From an uncultured Lachnoclostridium sp. (lineage in GTDB: Bacteria; Bacillota; Clostridia; Lachnospirales; Lachnospiraceae): a stretch of 7,440 nt of DNA. The notes below the pieces were generated by a model. That model was not told where the DNA came from. It saw only the letters and a program-made list of their open reading frames with translations, and searched no databases. Every line of letters starts with the position of its first letter. Within the stretch, counting starts at the first letter, position 1. The stretch is taken from positions 1 to 7,440 of the forward strand of contig CABQJX010000129.1 in the NCBI GenBank assembly GCA_902464595.1. The letters are read 5' to 3'. Below, one piece after another: positions 6,532 through 7,440 of this stretch. The translations under genes were made by a program, and so were the position numbers.

Positions 6532-7440
6532 ATGGAACGAAAAGAATTTATGGATAACCTGAACCAATGGGCAGATCTGTGTCTCAGTGATGAGCGGATC
6601 GACCCGGCTCTGTATGAGCATTATGACGTAAAACGAGGACTCAGGGATAAGAATGGAAACGGCGTAGTGGCAGGTCTCACCAAGGTTTCTAAGATTGAGG
6701 CCCACAAGGTAGTAAACGGAGAAAAGGTTCCCTGTGAGGGAAAGCTGTTTTACCGGGGCTATAATATTTATGATCTAATCAACGGGATCGTAAAGGAAAA
6801 GAGGTTTGGTTTTGAGGAGATTGCATACCTGCTCCTGTTCGGGGAGCTCCCCAATGAGGGACAGCTGAGGCAGTTTATAGACAGTCTGGCTTTCAGCCGC
6901 ACCCTTCCCACCAATTTTGTCCGGGATGTAGTGATGAAAGCGCCTACAAAAGACATGATGGCTTCTCTGAGCAAGAGCATATTGACGCTGGCTTCCTACG
7001 ATGATAAGGCCTGGGACATTTCTGTGCCCAATGTGCTCCGCCAGTGCATGATGCTCATCAGCGTTATGCCTATGCTGGCTGTATACGGATACCATGCCTA
7101 TAATCACTACGAAAAAGATGGGAGCATGTATATCCACCGGCCGGATCCCAATCTGTCTACTGCTGAAAACCTTCTTCGCCTTTTGAGGCCGGATATGAAG
7201 TATTCCCCGGTGGAGGCTCATGTGCTGGATCTGGCTCTGATCCTCCATATGGAGCATGGAGGCGGAAATAACTCCACCTTTACCACCCATGTGGTCACTT
7301 CCTCAGGAACGGACACTTATTCCGTAGTTTCCGCTGCGCTGGCCTCCTTAAAGGGCCCGAAACACGGCGGCGCCAACATTAAGGTTGTGGAGATGATGAA
7401 GGAGCTGAAGGAATCTGTGGCAGATACCACAGACCGCAGC
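6532..7440 (+). CDS. gltA: Citrate synthase (citrate/2-methylcitrate synthase family), N-terminal 303 residues, 3' end outside window
   Basis: The enzyme condenses oxaloacetate with acetyl-CoA to give citrate, feeding 2-oxoglutarate and glutamate synthesis in anaerobes with a partial TCA cycle. Family features in order include GVVAGLTKVSKIEAHKV and then GKLFYRGYNIYDLI, the conserved small-domain strand block. Next come EEIAYLLLFGELPN and the helical block with VLRQCMMLISVMPMLAVYGY. LALILHMEHGGGNNSTFTTH carries H242, equivalent to the His of the common HADHEQN motif. SSGTDTYSVVSAALASLKGP leads into KHGGAN with H278, the first catalytic His. The later catalytic His and Asp lie beyond the window. 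About 300 residues are present of an expected 380-460. The extended N-terminus (about 45 residues before the first conserved strand, including DPALYEHYDVKRGLRD) is as I recall it from Clostridia homologues. It has its own probable promoter and is not tightly linked to jetC. 2-Methylcitrate synthase activity cannot be excluded. Confidence 0.95.
   Translation, partial: MERKEFMDNLNQWADLCLSDERIDPALYEHYDVKRGLRDKNGNGVVAGLTKVSKIEAHKVVNGEKVPCEGKLFYRGYNIYDLINGIVKEKRFGFEEIAYLLLFGELPNEGQLRQFIDSLAFSRTLPTNFVRDVVMKAPTKDMMASLSKSILTLASYDDKAWDISVPNVLRQCMMLISVMPMLAVYGYHAYNHYEKDGSMYIHRPDPNLSTAENLLRLLRPDMKYSPVEAHVLDLALILHMEHGGGNNSTFTTHVVTSSGTDTYSVVSAALASLKGPKHGGANIKVVEMMKELKESVADTTDRS

Noticed and set aside
6292..6705. 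Reverse-strand open frame of 137 codons spanning the spacer and the start of citrate synthase
   Set aside because: It runs across the predicted promoter, leader and start of a real gene, and has no coherent protein features. Not a jetD remnant: JetD should be on the + strand and its motifs are absent.
6775..7290. Reverse-strand open frame of 171 codons
   Set aside because: It is fully antisense to clear citrate synthase coding sequence; its His- and Pro-rich translation is typical of a shadow frame.
1..7440. Mobile element, CRISPR array, tRNA or att site
   Set aside because: No transposase or integrase, terminal repeats, regularly spaced repeats or tRNA-like cloverleaf were seen. Repeated CTGGAACAGCTG-like words in jetC simply reflect coiled-coil Leu/Glu/Gln codons.

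Overview
The window looks like a chromosomal segment of a Clostridia-class Firmicute, most likely a Lachnospiraceae-type gut anaerobe. This is inferred from strong AGGAGG-type ribosome sites, tightly overlapping co-directional genes, moderate GC, what appears to be a SUMT-HemD fusion, and the sequence style of the citrate synthase. No similarity search was possible, so the taxon is an inference. All genes are on the + strand.

Layout. Positions 1-879 hold the 3' end of a tetrapyrrole gene: the last residues of a uroporphyrinogen-III methyltransferase (CobA/SUMT) followed by a uroporphyrinogen-III synthase (HemD) domain. Positions 876-6254 hold three overlapping genes that read as jetA, jetB and jetC. 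These are the kleisin-like, KITE/MukE-like and SMC-like ATPase subunits of a Wadjet/MksBEF-type SMC complex. Positions 6255-6531 are an intergenic spacer with a plausible sigma-A promoter and a leader of about 170 nt that can form alternative small hairpins. Positions 6532-7440 hold the first 303 codons of a citrate synthase, cut by the window end.

How the genes work together. JetA, JetB and JetC should assemble into a DNA-translocating, loop-extruding motor. In characterised Wadjet systems a fourth subunit, the Toprim nuclease JetD, cuts the extruded circular plasmid. No jetD follows jetC here: the next gene is citrate synthase, and no jetD remnant is recognisable in the spacer. The set is therefore either a nuclease-less, Mks-like condensin or a Wadjet whose nuclease is encoded elsewhere. 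The jet genes have no promoter of their own that I can see. They start inside the stop codon of hemD (ATGA overlap), so expression appears coupled to a heme/corrinoid gene, an unusual setting for a defence-type SMC complex.
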